Positions 46,823-55,860 are shown, counted from the stretch's first letter. The stretch is 57,765 nt of DNA from Clostridiaceae bacterium (GCA_012839205.1 DUNT01000072.1:1-57765); one strand, 5' to 3'. Numbers and translations are program-made. Notes: generated from the letters alone by a model not told the origin.

Positions 46823-48322
46823 TTAAAAAAGATTCTGTGTTACGACAGTTTTCATATCATATTTTTCACAAACGGTATTATGGAGGATGCTCTTTTTATC
46901 CAAATCCTTTAATCCGGCTGGTATGGGCATATTACTCTCTTTTGATAAAATCTCTAAAAGCTCAAACTCGGATTTACTTTCAATCCTTTCTTCTCCAAAA
47001 AGAGCCTTACATACACTGCCGTTAAATTTAAAAGGACTTGCGGTTGAAACTATAATTGAAGGTGTTAAATCTCCAGTGGTAATTACGTATTTATCATAAA
47101 CATCAACCGCCACAGCGGTATGCGTATCCAATACGTAATTATAATCTTTGTAAACGCATTCTATGGTCTTTAATGTTTCATCCTGATTTGACCATCCTGC
47201 CCAAAAACTCTTATGTAAACAGTCTAATAGGTTTTGTCCTATTTCATAATATCCCACCTCATTAAGTTGATTCATCCAGTCCGACACATTTTTAGAGTCA
47301 TGGTCTGTAAGCTCATACAGCAGTCTTTCCAGATTGCTGGATATCAGTATATCCATTGAGGGTGAAACGGTTCTGATAAATTTACGCCTTCTGTCATAAT
47401 TCCCGGTTCTGATAAAATCAGTCAGAACATTATTGTCATTAGATGCGCATACAAGTTTGTTAACAGGAAGCCCCATACGTTTTGCATAGAAACCTGCTAA
47501 TATATTGCCAAAATTTCCTGTCGGCACCACAAAATTTACCTTGTCTCCTGGTTTTATACGATTAATTCTAATGAGATCTGCATAGGCCGAGAAGTAATAA
47601 ATAATCTGCGGAACAAGCCTGCCCCAATTGATGGAATTAGCTGATGAAAACTTGAAGTTTCTTTTTGCCATCTCGCTTATCAGCTGTTCATCGGTAAAAA
47701 TTCTTTTTACGCCTGTTTGGGTATCATCAAAATTTCCTTTAACACCAAAAACATTTACATTATTCCCGGTTTGAGTTATCATCTGGTATTTTTGAACCTC
47801 ACTGACCCCGTTCTCGGGATAAAATACCATGATTCTCGTACCTTTAACATCAGCAAACCCTTCCAGTGCAGCCTTGCCTGTATCACCCGAGGTCGCCACA
47901 AGGATGACTATTTCACTTTTTTCTCCTGTCTTTTCTACAGCTTTTACTAAAAAGTGAGGTAATATCTGAAGAGCCATATCCTTAAAAGCGCAGGTGGGTC
48001 CATGCCATAATTCCAAGAGGCATAAATTTTCATTTACAGGCGTTAAAGGAGCAATATCAGTATTTGAAAACTTATTGGTGTTATAAGCACTATTGACACA
48101 ATTAACAAGCTCATCATCAGTATAATCATCAAGGTACTGTTTTAATATAAATACCGCCCGTTGTTGGTAAGACATATTCACCATGTCTAAAATATCTTTT
48201 TGAGTTATCTCTTTTATCTTTTGAGGAACATATAATCCCCCATTAGGAGAAATCCCTCTCTTTATTGCCTCTGCCGAGGAAATTCCCTCATTTCCGCCCC
48301 TGGTACTCTCATATAAAACCAT
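46823..48322 (-). CDS. thrC: Threonine synthase
   Basis: A 499-residue PLP enzyme converting phosphohomoserine to threonine. The PLP lysine is K114 in GPTCAFKDMALQ; SGDTGKAALEGF, FPENGVSEVQKYQM and VPTGNFGNILAGFYAKRMG follow. It is the longer class found in E. coli and clostridia, with an N-terminal STRGG..SSAEAI.RGISPNGGLYVP. It is probably the first gene of a unit running into hprK (12-base gap). Aspartokinase, the entry enzyme, is more than 35 kb away. Confidence 0.95.
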   Translation of the reverse strand: MVLYESTRGGNEGISSAEAIKRGISPNGGLYVPQKIKEITQKDILDMVNMSYQQRAVFILKQYLDDYTDDELVNCVNSAYNTNKFSNTDIAPLTPVNENLCLLELWHGPTCAFKDMALQILPHFLVKAVEKTGEKSEIVILVATSGDTGKAALEGFADVKGTRIMVFYPENGVSEVQKYQMITQTGNNVNVFGVKGNFDDTQTGVKRIFTDEQLISEMAKRNFKFSSANSINWGRLVPQIIYYFSAYADLIRINRIKPGDKVNFVVPTGNFGNILAGFYAKRMGLPVNKLVCASNDNNVLTDFIRTGNYDRRRKFIRTVSPSMDILISSNLERLLYELTDHDSKNVSDWMNQLNEVGYYEIGQNLLDCLHKSFWAGWSNQDETLKTIECVYKDYNYVLDTHTAVAVDVYDKYVITTGDLTPSIIVSTASPFKFNGSVCKALFGEERIESKSEFELLEILSKESNMPIPAGLKDLDKKSILHNTVCEKYDMKTVVTQNLF

Positions 48323-48390
48323 AAAAACACTCCAGCACTAAAAATTGTATATTATTTCGATTTAATTTTGTATATAAATTAACACTACTT

Positions 48391-48419
48391 ATGATAAACT
48401 ATACAGTATAAAAATGCAA
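48391..48419 (-). promoter_or_regulatory. Candidate promoter of thrC-hprK
   Basis: On the minus strand, TTGCAT (48414-48419), a 17-base spacer and TATCAT (48391-48396), about 60 bases of leader before thrC. The match is moderate. The 413-base gap 48323-48735 holds this, the opposite promoter and the structured leader described separately. Confidence 0.35.
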
Positions 48420-48518
48420 TCAGCCGAAAACTTTAATATACAATGAATAAAATGCTTTCGTTCATCTTTTGTTAATAATTTTATAATCTAAAAGTAATAT
48501 TCGAATCCGTGCTTTAAT

Positions 48519-48526
48519 GGTATAAT
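48519..48526 (+). promoter_or_regulatory. Extended -10 promoter of the glycosylation operon leader
   Basis: GGTATAAT preceded by T gives the extended -10 form TGGTATAAT, with TATAAT at 48521-48526. No good -35 is present at 17 bases. Transcription would start near 48533, before the structured leader. Confidence 0.5.
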
Positions 48527-48532
48527 ATAAGT

Positions 48533-48660
48533 AAGTTATTTATTCCTCCTTTTATATATGTAGAAGTTTTTATTTTATTTTAATTATCTTATGAGCACCA
48601 AATTTAGGATCGCAATTATTTAATAAGTATATCCGCCTACGGTGCTTTTTTTTTGCTCAT
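48533..48660 (+). ncRNA. Structured leader RNA with terminator, class unknown
   Basis: From the predicted start near 48533, the RNA runs to a terminator: AGCACC (48594-48599) pairs with GGTGCT (48641-48646), followed by nine T (48646-48654). Inside it, GGAT (48607-48610) pairs with ATCC (48631-48634). An alternative helix, ATGAGCA (48591-48597) with TGCTCAT (48654-48660), would use the same bases and break the terminator. It may be a riboswitch-like attenuator of the downstream operon or a small RNA; I could not match it to a known class. Confidence 0.45.
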
Positions 48661-48735
48661 TTATGTTCTACAATTATATAAGTGCCTGTTGGGGAATATT
48701 ATCTTTATGTTGCCTGAATTTATACGGAGGATACC

Positions 48736-50046
48736 ATGTCTGTTCCGAGTTGTAAAATACATCAGAAAAATCAGAGCAGGTATTACTTTCTGATACCAGC
48801 CTTATTATTAATTCTTATTTTCCGTATAACGATCTCCTCAATAAAACCCTATCCTATTGATATGAACGGGTATGTGGCATGGAGTAATTATTTAGCCATA
48901 CATGGACCCTCTCAATTCTATGGTACATCCGGATTCCATGTTGTTTACGCCCCATTTTTTCAATATTTTTTATGGTTTACCGGGGAAATTGCAAACAGAT
49001 TGTCTCTTTCAACCGCTTTACATGTTGTCCTCATAAAACTCTGGTCAGTTTTATTTGAATTTATAGGTGCATGGCTTATACTGCTAATCTCAGAAAAAGC
49101 AAATAAACCTGAAACCGGAACTATAATGGCATTTATATATTTGGTAAACCCCGGTGTATATATAAACTCTTCCATCTGGGGCCAATTCGATTCAATTCCG
49201 GCAACTATGCTCATAGGTGTAATAGCTCTTTTCGAATTCAGGAAACATAACCTGGCAGCTTTACTTTTTCTCATTGCTGTTTTGACAAAACCTCAAAGCG
49301 GGCTTTTATTGCCAGTGGTTTTATATCTTTATTTCAAAGATTTCAAAATGGACTTAAAATCATTTTTACGGTTAATAACCGGGTTAGTGTCAGGACTTTT
49401 AATCTACTATGCCATTGTTTTACCATTTTATCTTCCAACGAGTCTTGCCAACAAGCTTCCTAAATTCATAGATCCACTTTACTGGATTTTTGAGCTGTAT
49501 TATAACAGTATCAAGGATTATCCCTTCGCAACGGCTAACGCTTTCAATTTCTGGTTTCTTCTTGGAGGGCAAATTCAGCCTGACAAACTGCCTTTTCTTG
49601 GGTTAAGCTATTTTGCCTGGGGGAATATACTTACTTTAGCTGCTGTTTTATATGCTTTTATCTGCTTAATTAAAGGCGGTGCTTCAATCTATTCTATAGC
49701 TTATTTTTCATACCTTGTTCAGTTTAGTGCATTCTTTTTCATGACTAAAATGCACGAGCGGTACCTGTTGCCAGCAATAATCTTTATTACTCTTACATCT
49801 GTTTTTGATAAAAAACATCTGCTGCTACTTGGGCTTGTTAGTTTTTCGGTATTTATAAATCATTTATATTTGTATATAATCTCATTTGGGGAAGTGTATT
49901 GGCTTGAACGTTGGGATGGTCTTGCCATGCTTTTCTCGTTTTTTGTGCTTATAACCTATATGTTGTCAGTTTATCAGGGTTACAGAGCTTTTATACAGCC
50001 TGGAAATAACTCAACGGGAGTATGTGATGACTGGAATGATTACTAA
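48736..50046 (+). CDS. GT-C type integral membrane glycosyltransferase (GT87/ALG6-like)
   Basis: A 436-residue polytopic protein with about ten hydrophobic segments. An extracytoplasmic acidic site near the N-terminus (PYPIDMNGYVAWSNY), the motif SIWGQFDSIPA, LTKPQSGLLLP and a late KMHERYLLP are typical of polyprenyl-phosphate-sugar-dependent mannosyl or glucosyl transferases. It would transfer a sugar from a lipid carrier outside the membrane. ACGGAGG precedes the ATG. It is first in the glycosylation operon, and its end overlaps the PMT gene by 20 bases. Confidence 0.8.
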   Translation: MSVPSCKIHQKNQSRYYFLIPALLLILIFRITISSIKPYPIDMNGYVAWSNYLAIHGPSQFYGTSGFHVVYAPFFQYFLWFTGEIANRLSLSTALHVVLIKLWSVLFEFIGAWLILLISEKANKPETGTIMAFIYLVNPGVYINSSIWGQFDSIPATMLIGVIALFEFRKHNLAALLFLIAVLTKPQSGLLLPVVLYLYFKDFKMDLKSFLRLITGLVSGLLIYYAIVLPFYLPTSLANKLPKFIDPLYWIFELYYNSIKDYPFATANAFNFWFLLGGQIQPDKLPFLGLSYFAWGNILTLAAVLYAFICLIKGGASIYSIAYFSYLVQFSAFFFMTKMHERYLLPAIIFITLTSVFDKKHLLLLGLVSFSVFINHLYLYIISFGEVYWLERWDGLAMLFSFFVLITYMLSVYQGYRAFIQPGNNSTGVCDDWNDY

Positions 50047-51853
50047 AAAAGATATTAAAATTATGACCATAATGACCGTAATATACTTAATTATCGCACT
50101 TTTTAATCTCGGCTCTTTTAATGCTCCAAAAACAGGATGGGAACCTGAAAGACTGAATGAAAGTTTCATTGTTGACTTCGGTAGAGAAGTTGCGATAGAT
50201 AAAATAATGTTGTTTGGCGGTCTGGGCCATAGTTGGGGATGTTTTGGAAGCCTGGAAATAGAAGCTGATCACAATGGTGAATTTAAGCCTTATTCTTTTA
50301 TCGATATGAAATCAATCTACAAATGGCATTATACCACTGATATGGTGACTACAGACAAGTTAAGATTTACAAACACATATTTAAGAACTGAAATCGAGCA
50401 TGATAAAAATAAATTCTATAAAGCTGAATACTTAGAAATGGGTTTTTTTAGCGGAAACAGCTTAATATCAGACTTTACAATAATATCAGAGCCAACAACG
50501 CCGGGTATTGAGAAACTTTTTGACGAACAGGATTTGGTTCCGGATCGTCCAACTGTTTTAAACGGCACCTATTTTGACGAGATCTACTTTCCCCGTACTG
50601 CACTTGAACAACTTGAAAAGCGAGATATCCTCTATGAAAATACTCATCCGCCGCTTGGAAAAACTATAATTGCATTTGGAATAAGTATCTTTGGAATGAC
50701 TCCTTTTGGCTGGAGGATAATGGGGACAATATTTGGCGCAGCTCTGATACCATTAATGTATATTATAGCTAAGCGTTTCTTTAAAGACACCTTTTGGGCT
50801 TTTTTCTGCGCCTGGCTAATGATGTTTGACTTCATGCACTTTACTCAGACACGTTTGGCTACTATAGACAGCTATACTATATTCTTTGTGATGCTTATGT
50901 TTTACTTTATGCTGGATTATTATGATTCAAAATCCTATGAACGAGGTTTCTTAAAATCCCTCATTCCCCTGTTTTTAAGTGGTATTTTTCTTGGCTTAGG
51001 AGGCGCAACAAAATGGATTGCACTTTACGGAGCCTCAGGTCTGGCAATTCTATTTTTCTTGTCAAGAGGCTATGAGTATAATGACCTTAATAACCAGCTC
51101 AACCTTCGAATAAAAAATGAAGGAGCATCTGTAAAGCTCAAGGAAAAAGAACTGGGAAAATGGTTAGGTAAATATTTTTATTTAACATGCCTGTTCTGCG
51201 TAATCCTCTTTATTGTCATACCACTAGCTATATATGTATTGTCATTTATCCCCATAGACTATAAAGAAAATGATATGAGTCTTGTAAAATCAGTAATAGA
51301 GTCAGTAAAAAGTATGTTTAATTATCATAAGGGTGTTGATGAATTTCATCCCTATGCATCCCCCTGGTACGAATGGCCTTTAGATATTCGTCCTATTTTT
51401 TATTACCAGGGAGAACTGCTTCCTGATAATTTGGGCGCATCAATTGCCTGTTTTGGGCATCCGCTGCTGTTTTGGATCGGCCTTATCGCTTTTTTGGTAA
51501 TACTATGGTCTTTTATATCTTACATGTTTAATAAAAAGAACACTCTTGGTGAAAATAAACTGCTTTTGTTCCCGGTAATAGGCTATTTATCGCAATACCT
51601 GCCCTGGGCAGTAGCACCGAGAAAAGTTACATTTATATACCATTATTTTTCTTGCATCCCTTTTCTTATTTTAATGGTTGGTATTCTTATTAAGTACCTG
51701 GAAGAAAATAATATTATTAGTCGCAAGTTTACTAAGATTTTTCTTATAGCATTTTTAACATTATTCATTTTTTATTATCCGCTTTTATCAGGGCTGGAGG
51801 TTCCCAGATTGTACCTGAACATCTTACAGCTTCTTCCCCGCTGGGAATGGTAG
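50027..51853 (+). CDS. Protein O-mannosyltransferase-like (PMT, GT39) with N-terminal discoidin-like domain
   Basis: A 608-residue GT-C enzyme. After one membrane helix (about 10-29), residues 43-142 look like an F5/8C (discoidin) domain: FIVDFGREVAIDKIMLFGG, then GSLEIEADHNGEFKPY and YLEMGFFSG. The PMT core follows: the acidic pair D184-E185 in YFDEIYF, HPPLGK (208-213), RLATIDS, and about ten further helices with the PMT C-terminal loop (HPYASPWYEWPL.., a MIR-less form). PMTs move mannose from a polyprenyl phosphate to Ser/Thr. The ATG is six bases after GGGAG; a GTG one codon earlier is less likely. Confidence 0.85.
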   Translation: MTGMITKKDIKIMTIMTVIYLIIALFNLGSFNAPKTGWEPERLNESFIVDFGREVAIDKIMLFGGLGHSWGCFGSLEIEADHNGEFKPYSFIDMKSIYKWHYTTDMVTTDKLRFTNTYLRTEIEHDKNKFYKAEYLEMGFFSGNSLISDFTIISEPTTPGIEKLFDEQDLVPDRPTVLNGTYFDEIYFPRTALEQLEKRDILYENTHPPLGKTIIAFGISIFGMTPFGWRIMGTIFGAALIPLMYIIAKRFFKDTFWAFFCAWLMMFDFMHFTQTRLATIDSYTIFFVMLMFYFMLDYYDSKSYERGFLKSLIPLFLSGIFLGLGGATKWIALYGASGLAILFFLSRGYEYNDLNNQLNLRIKNEGASVKLKEKELGKWLGKYFYLTCLFCVILFIVIPLAIYVLSFIPIDYKENDMSLVKSVIESVKSMFNYHKGVDEFHPYASPWYEWPLDIRPIFYYQGELLPDNLGASIACFGHPLLFWIGLIAFLVILWSFISYMFNKKNTLGENKLLLFPVIGYLSQYLPWAVAPRKVTFIYHYFSCIPFLILMVGILIKYLEENNIISRKFTKIFLIAFLTLFIFYYPLLSGLEVPRLYLNILQLLPRWEW

Positions 51854-51871
51854 TTTGGAGGTAAATTACAA

Positions 51872-52330
51872 ATGCAGAAACTATTAAAATGGCTATGCAG
51901 TCTTCCTATACTGAAAAAACTGTTTACACCTGAATCTCTTGCTCAGTTTTTCAGATATATTTTTGTTGGAGTTTTTTGTTTTTCAATAGAATACACTTTG
52001 TTTATTGTTCTAAGAAATGCGCTGTCTATTAGTGAGATACTTGTTAATGTAATTGTCTATACCATAATATTCTGGCTAAATTTTTTATTAAACAAGTTCT
52101 TTTCCTTCAGGTCAACCACAAACTTCAAGAGACAGCTGTTCCTTTATGGCATTCTGTTCTTCTTTAATCTTATAGTGGGTAACATATTCATTTTTTCAGG
52201 TATACGTTATATTTTGGTTCTCTTAACCGAAGAAGGATCCTGGGCTGTTTTATATCTTCCGAAAATTTTGATAATGTTCTTTATTATTTCATGGAACTTT
52301 ATTCTGTATAAAAAGGTTATATACAAATAA
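51872..52330 (+). CDS. GtrA family membrane protein
   Basis: A 152-residue protein with four hydrophobic helices and the GtrA signature FFRYIFVGVFCFSIEYTLF near residues 26-45. GtrA-like proteins are thought to flip or help move polyprenyl-phosphate-linked sugars across the membrane. It follows PMT by 18 bases with a GGAGG box, which fits delivery of the donor to the GT-C enzymes. Confidence 0.88.
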   Translation: MQKLLKWLCSLPILKKLFTPESLAQFFRYIFVGVFCFSIEYTLFIVLRNALSISEILVNVIVYTIIFWLNFLLNKFFSFRSTTNFKRQLFLYGILFFFNLIVGNIFIFSGIRYILVLLTEEGSWAVLYLPKILIMFFIISWNFILYKKVIYK

Positions 52331-52347
52331 AAAATAAGGCGGATATT

Positions 52348-53646
52348 ATGAATATTGCAATTATAGGAGCAGGTTTAACCGGTATGACTGCAGGCCTCCG
52401 GCTTTCGCAGAAAGGAAACAAGGTTACTATATATGAGAAAGAAAATTACTTAGGCGGTTTAGCCTCCTCTGTACATGTTGGCAGTGAGGCTATAGACCGT
52501 TTTTATCATCATATTTTTCTAAGTGATTTAGAAGTTTTAACCCTTATTGATGAATTGGGTCTTAAAGACCGGTTAAATTGGTATAAACCTAAAAATGCAA
52601 TTTATATTGACAATTCCATTCATCCCTTCACCTCACCTTTTGATTTATTGTGCTTTAAACCACTCTCTTTCATTTCCAGAATTCGTATGGGAATTATGGT
52701 TTTGGCTTCTAAATTTAACAAGGACTATTTATCTTTTGAAACCATCACGGCCAAAGAATGGATTATTAAGAATTCAGGCCGGGAAGCCTGGCAAAAAGTA
52801 TGGGAACCGTTAATTAAATCAAAATTTGATATAGATAGCGAAAGAATATCGGGTACATGGATATGGAATAAGCTAAAGCTCCGGGGATCATCAAGAGGAA
52901 AGAACCTTAACAAAGAAATGCTGGGGTATTTAGATGGAGCCTTCAATAAAATTGTTGAGAAAATGGCTGAAAGAATTATCCAATCGGGTGGCAATATTCT
53001 TTTAGATAATGAGGTTACCACTATAATAAAGAATGAAAGCGGTTCATTTGATATTGTGTCAAAGAACCTTAATGCAAACTATGACCAGATTTTATTTACA
53101 TCCTCACCGAATCTTCTTTCGGATATATTTCAGGGACCTTATAATAATTATAAAGAGTCCCTCAGCAGGATTAGATATAAAGCCAATATCTGCGTTCTTC
53201 TGGAGTTATCTCAGAGTCTGTCACCATATTATTGGATAACAGTGGCTCAGGAGGGCTTACCCTTTGTTCTGATTATAGAACATACAAACCTGGTAGGTTT
53301 AAAGAATTACAATTCCCATGTTGTATACTTATCCAGGTACCTGGATATTTCAGATCCTTTGTATTCAGCATCTGATGATGATATTATCAATGAATTTGCT
53401 GATGGATTGAAAAAGGTATTTCCCGGTGTAAACCGACAAATGATAAAGAATATAACCATAAGCCGGGCACCATTTGCACAGCCTGTTATTACACTTGGAT
53501 ACAGCAAAACTATTCCGGATATTATTTCTCCGGTAAAAGGGCTCTATCTGGCTTCTATGTCACAGATTTATCCGGAGGACAGAGGCTTGAATTATGCTGT
53601 AAGATTAGGACAAAAAGTTGCAAATGAAATACTTGGAAACTTATAG
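52348..53646 (+). CDS. FAD-dependent oxidoreductase (amine-oxidase/HemY-like), unassigned
   Basis: A 432-residue flavoprotein. The dinucleotide fold GAGLTGMTAG is at residues 7-16, with the YEKENYLGGLAS motif, and a C-terminal FAD motif GLYLASMSQIYPEDRGLNYAVRLGQKVA. It belongs to the COG1232-like group of protoporphyrinogen oxidase, UDP-galactopyranose mutase and desaturase-type enzymes that often accompany GtrA and GT2 genes. The substrate could be a nucleotide sugar or the polyprenyl carrier; sequence alone does not decide. It lies 17 bases after gtrA. Confidence 0.75.
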   Translation: MNIAIIGAGLTGMTAGLRLSQKGNKVTIYEKENYLGGLASSVHVGSEAIDRFYHHIFLSDLEVLTLIDELGLKDRLNWYKPKNAIYIDNSIHPFTSPFDLLCFKPLSFISRIRMGIMVLASKFNKDYLSFETITAKEWIIKNSGREAWQKVWEPLIKSKFDIDSERISGTWIWNKLKLRGSSRGKNLNKEMLGYLDGAFNKIVEKMAERIIQSGGNILLDNEVTTIIKNESGSFDIVSKNLNANYDQILFTSSPNLLSDIFQGPYNNYKESLSRIRYKANICVLLELSQSLSPYYWITVAQEGLPFVLIIEHTNLVGLKNYNSHVVYLSRYLDISDPLYSASDDDIINEFADGLKKVFPGVNRQMIKNITISRAPFAQPVITLGYSKTIPDIISPVKGLYLASMSQIYPEDRGLNYAVRLGQKVANEILGNL

Positions 53647-53682
53647 TATACTAAATAATGATATATTGTTTAGGAGGATTTC

Positions 53683-54669
53683 ATGGAAAAAATTTTATGT
53701 TCGGTAATTGTACCTATGTATAATGAGGAAGAAGTAATTACAGAGACTTATACAAGACTGACTAAAGTTATGGATGGCATTGGAGAAAACTATGAAATTA
53801 TCTTTATAAATGACGGCAGCCGTGACAATACAGGGGCAATAATAAGAGAGTTTTGTAAAAACAATAAAAGAATAAAAATGATAGATTTTGCAAGAAATTT
53901 TGGGCATCAGATTGCCATTACCGCTGGCATGGATTATGCAGCAGGAGAATGCATGGTTATTATTGACGGTGATCTGCAGGATCCTCCGGAGCTTATTCCC
54001 GATATGATAAAAATCTGGCGTGACGGTTATGATGTGGTCTATGGCAAAAGAAAATCCCGCCAGGGTGAAACTTTCTTTAAGAAAATTACAGCAAAAGCTT
54101 ACTACAGGATTCTTCGCGGTCTAACAAACGTAGACATACCTGTTGATACTGGTGATTTCAGACTCATTGACCGTAAGGTTTCTGAGGCACTGAAGCAACT
54201 TCCCGAAAGAAGCCGTTACGTCAGGGGCCTTATGAGCTGGGTAGGCTTTAAGCAAACTGCAATAGAGTTTGAGCGCAGTGAACGTTTTGCCGGAGAAACC
54301 AAATATCCTCTTAAGAAAATGCTGAAACTTGCAATGGACGGTATTATGTCTTTTTCCTATAAGCCGCTTAAACTAGCCTCTTATATTGGCGCTATTCTCT
54401 CCGGGATCAGCTTTCTATACCTGATTATCGTGGTAATCCAAAAACTATTTTTCCCTGAAACATCACAATCCGGCTGGACTTCACTGATTGCCGTAAGCCT
54501 GTTCTTTAACGGTATAATCCTGCTTATGCTGGGTATTATCGGAGAGTATATCGGGCGTATATATGAAGAAGCAAAGGGACGTCCTCTCTATATCATAAGT
54601 GAGTTGAAAAATATGGAAGAGCGGATTGGACCACGTTATAAAACCAAACAAAACACTAGTCCTGATTAA
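53683..54669 (+). CDS. Polyprenyl-phosphate glycosyltransferase (GT2, GtrB/DPM1-like)
   Basis: A 328-residue GT2 enzyme that probably loads a sugar from a nucleotide donor onto polyprenyl phosphate on the inner face of the membrane. The N-terminal VIVPMYNEEEVI, FINDGSRDNT, the DGDLQDPPE acidic motif and ERSRYVRGLMSW are visible. Two C-terminal membrane helices (about 230-255 and 263-288) match the GtrB form. AGGAGG precedes the ATG. Its last 14 bases overlap the convergent gene. Confidence 0.9.
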   Translation: MEKILCSVIVPMYNEEEVITETYTRLTKVMDGIGENYEIIFINDGSRDNTGAIIREFCKNNKRIKMIDFARNFGHQIAITAGMDYAAGECMVIIDGDLQDPPELIPDMIKIWRDGYDVVYGKRKSRQGETFFKKITAKAYYRILRGLTNVDIPVDTGDFRLIDRKVSEALKQLPERSRYVRGLMSWVGFKQTAIEFERSERFAGETKYPLKKMLKLAMDGIMSFSYKPLKLASYIGAILSGISFLYLIIVVIQKLFFPETSQSGWTSLIAVSLFFNGIILLMLGIIGEYIGRIYEEAKGRPLYIISELKNMEERIGPRYKTKQNTSPD

Positions 54670-55729
54670 AAAGCGGTTTACTGCTAAATATTCCGCTTTT
54701 CATAACCATTCCTCTAATTGTTTTGTTATACATTCCAGGACTTTTCATTTGCTTAAATGTTATGGAGTTTAATACCGGCTTAAGGTTTTCTCTGTATCTT
54801 TTCTGAAATCCTTCCAAACCGTTATTCAGGCTCTTTGCCAATGCATAAGAACTTCTTAAAGCAAAGCTTATTCCCTCTGCAGAGCTGGGGCTTATAAATC
54901 CACCCGCTTCACCGACTAATGCAGCATGGTCATTTCCGGTAATTATGTCTTTTCTTTTGGGTCTGACTATATAGGCTCCCTCTCTTTTAATGCCATTATT
55001 AAAAACAAAGCCATATTCTCTTAATTTGCTTTTTAAAATTTCAAACTTCTTATTAGCCTCTTTATCAGGCATAAGAGCTGAACCTATAACCAGATTGCCT
55101 TCTTTAGGTATGGTCCAGGAATAAAAATCAGTAATCCGGCTGTCAAATATAGCTCCATAATACGGAACAGTCTGATCTGTCTGAAACCATTCCTGTATTG
55201 CAATATACTTTTTTAGGGTATCGTTTTCCTCGTAAACTTGTTGACGAACTTTTGATAAGGCCCCATCTGCACCAATAATCAGTCTGACTTTTTGAGTAAA
55301 AATTTTGTTTTTATATAAAAATGCAATCTCATATCCGTCTTTTGATTCAACCAATGAAGTGAATCTGCAACCCAATGCCAAATCAACATTTTCCGGTATT
55401 ACAGATAACAGCCATTTATCAAAGTCTAATCTGTTCATATTAAAATAGTAGCGTTGATAATAGCTTTCTAAATGATTGTCAAAATCAATGGTCCTTACTA
55501 AAAATATCTGTGGATCCACCAGAACTTTCTTTGGAACAGCAAGCCCCATTTTACCGATCATTTTTTGTGCATCAGGTGCTAAAAGGCCGCCACAGCACTT
55601 TTCTTTCTGGTTTTCTCCATCTATAAGGTCACGTCTGTCCAAAAGCAAAATTCTGTAATGACTGGGAATAAACCTGGCAAGGGCAGCACCTGCCGGCCCG
55701 GCTCCTATAATTGCTATATCATAATTCAT
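54656..55729 (-). CDS. Geranylgeranyl reductase-family FAD protein
   Basis: A 357-residue flavoprotein. The dinucleotide motif GAGPAGAALAR is near residues 8-18, followed by LLLDRRD and KCCGGLL. LIIGADGALSKVRQQV and LVGEAGGFISPSSAEGISFALRSS complete the family features. Known members reduce isoprenoid chains of archaeal lipids, chlorophyll, or menaquinone and polyprenol carriers. The two adjacent cysteines before GG may be redox-active. The ATG, about seven bases after GAGGT, was chosen over one two codons upstream. It lies tail to tail with the glycosylation operon. Confidence 0.82.
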   Translation of the reverse strand: MNYDIAIIGAGPAGAALARFIPSHYRILLLDRRDLIDGENQKEKCCGGLLAPDAQKMIGKMGLAVPKKVLVDPQIFLVRTIDFDNHLESYYQRYYFNMNRLDFDKWLLSVIPENVDLALGCRFTSLVESKDGYEIAFLYKNKIFTQKVRLIIGADGALSKVRQQVYEENDTLKKYIAIQEWFQTDQTVPYYGAIFDSRITDFYSWTIPKEGNLVIGSALMPDKEANKKFEILKSKLREYGFVFNNGIKREGAYIVRPKRKDIITGNDHAALVGEAGGFISPSSAEGISFALRSSYALAKSLNNGLEGFQKRYRENLKPVLNSITFKQMKSPGMYNKTIRGMVMKSGIFSSKPLFNQD

Positions 55730-55831
55730 TATCATTACCTCATAGCAGTAATTATCTGCTTTATTTTATCATATAAAATTATATTCATAGTAAACTAAGT
55801 TCTGCTTGTAATGCAATATTTTTCACTTAGA

Positions 55832-55860
55832 TTGTTAAAAAGCAATTAATTTGATAAAAT
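55832..55860 (+). promoter_or_regulatory. Promoter of rubrerythrin
   Basis: TTGTTA (55832-55837), a 17-base spacer and TAAAAT (55855-55860), 42 bases before the start codon. No PerR-type operator was recognised. Confidence 0.6.

Noticed and set aside
48594-48646. ZTP (pfl) riboswitch upstream of the glycosylation operon
   Set aside because: CCGCCT is shared with the pfl 3' motif, but the following GGGC and the 5' domain are missing, and the genes are unrelated to folate or purine metabolism.
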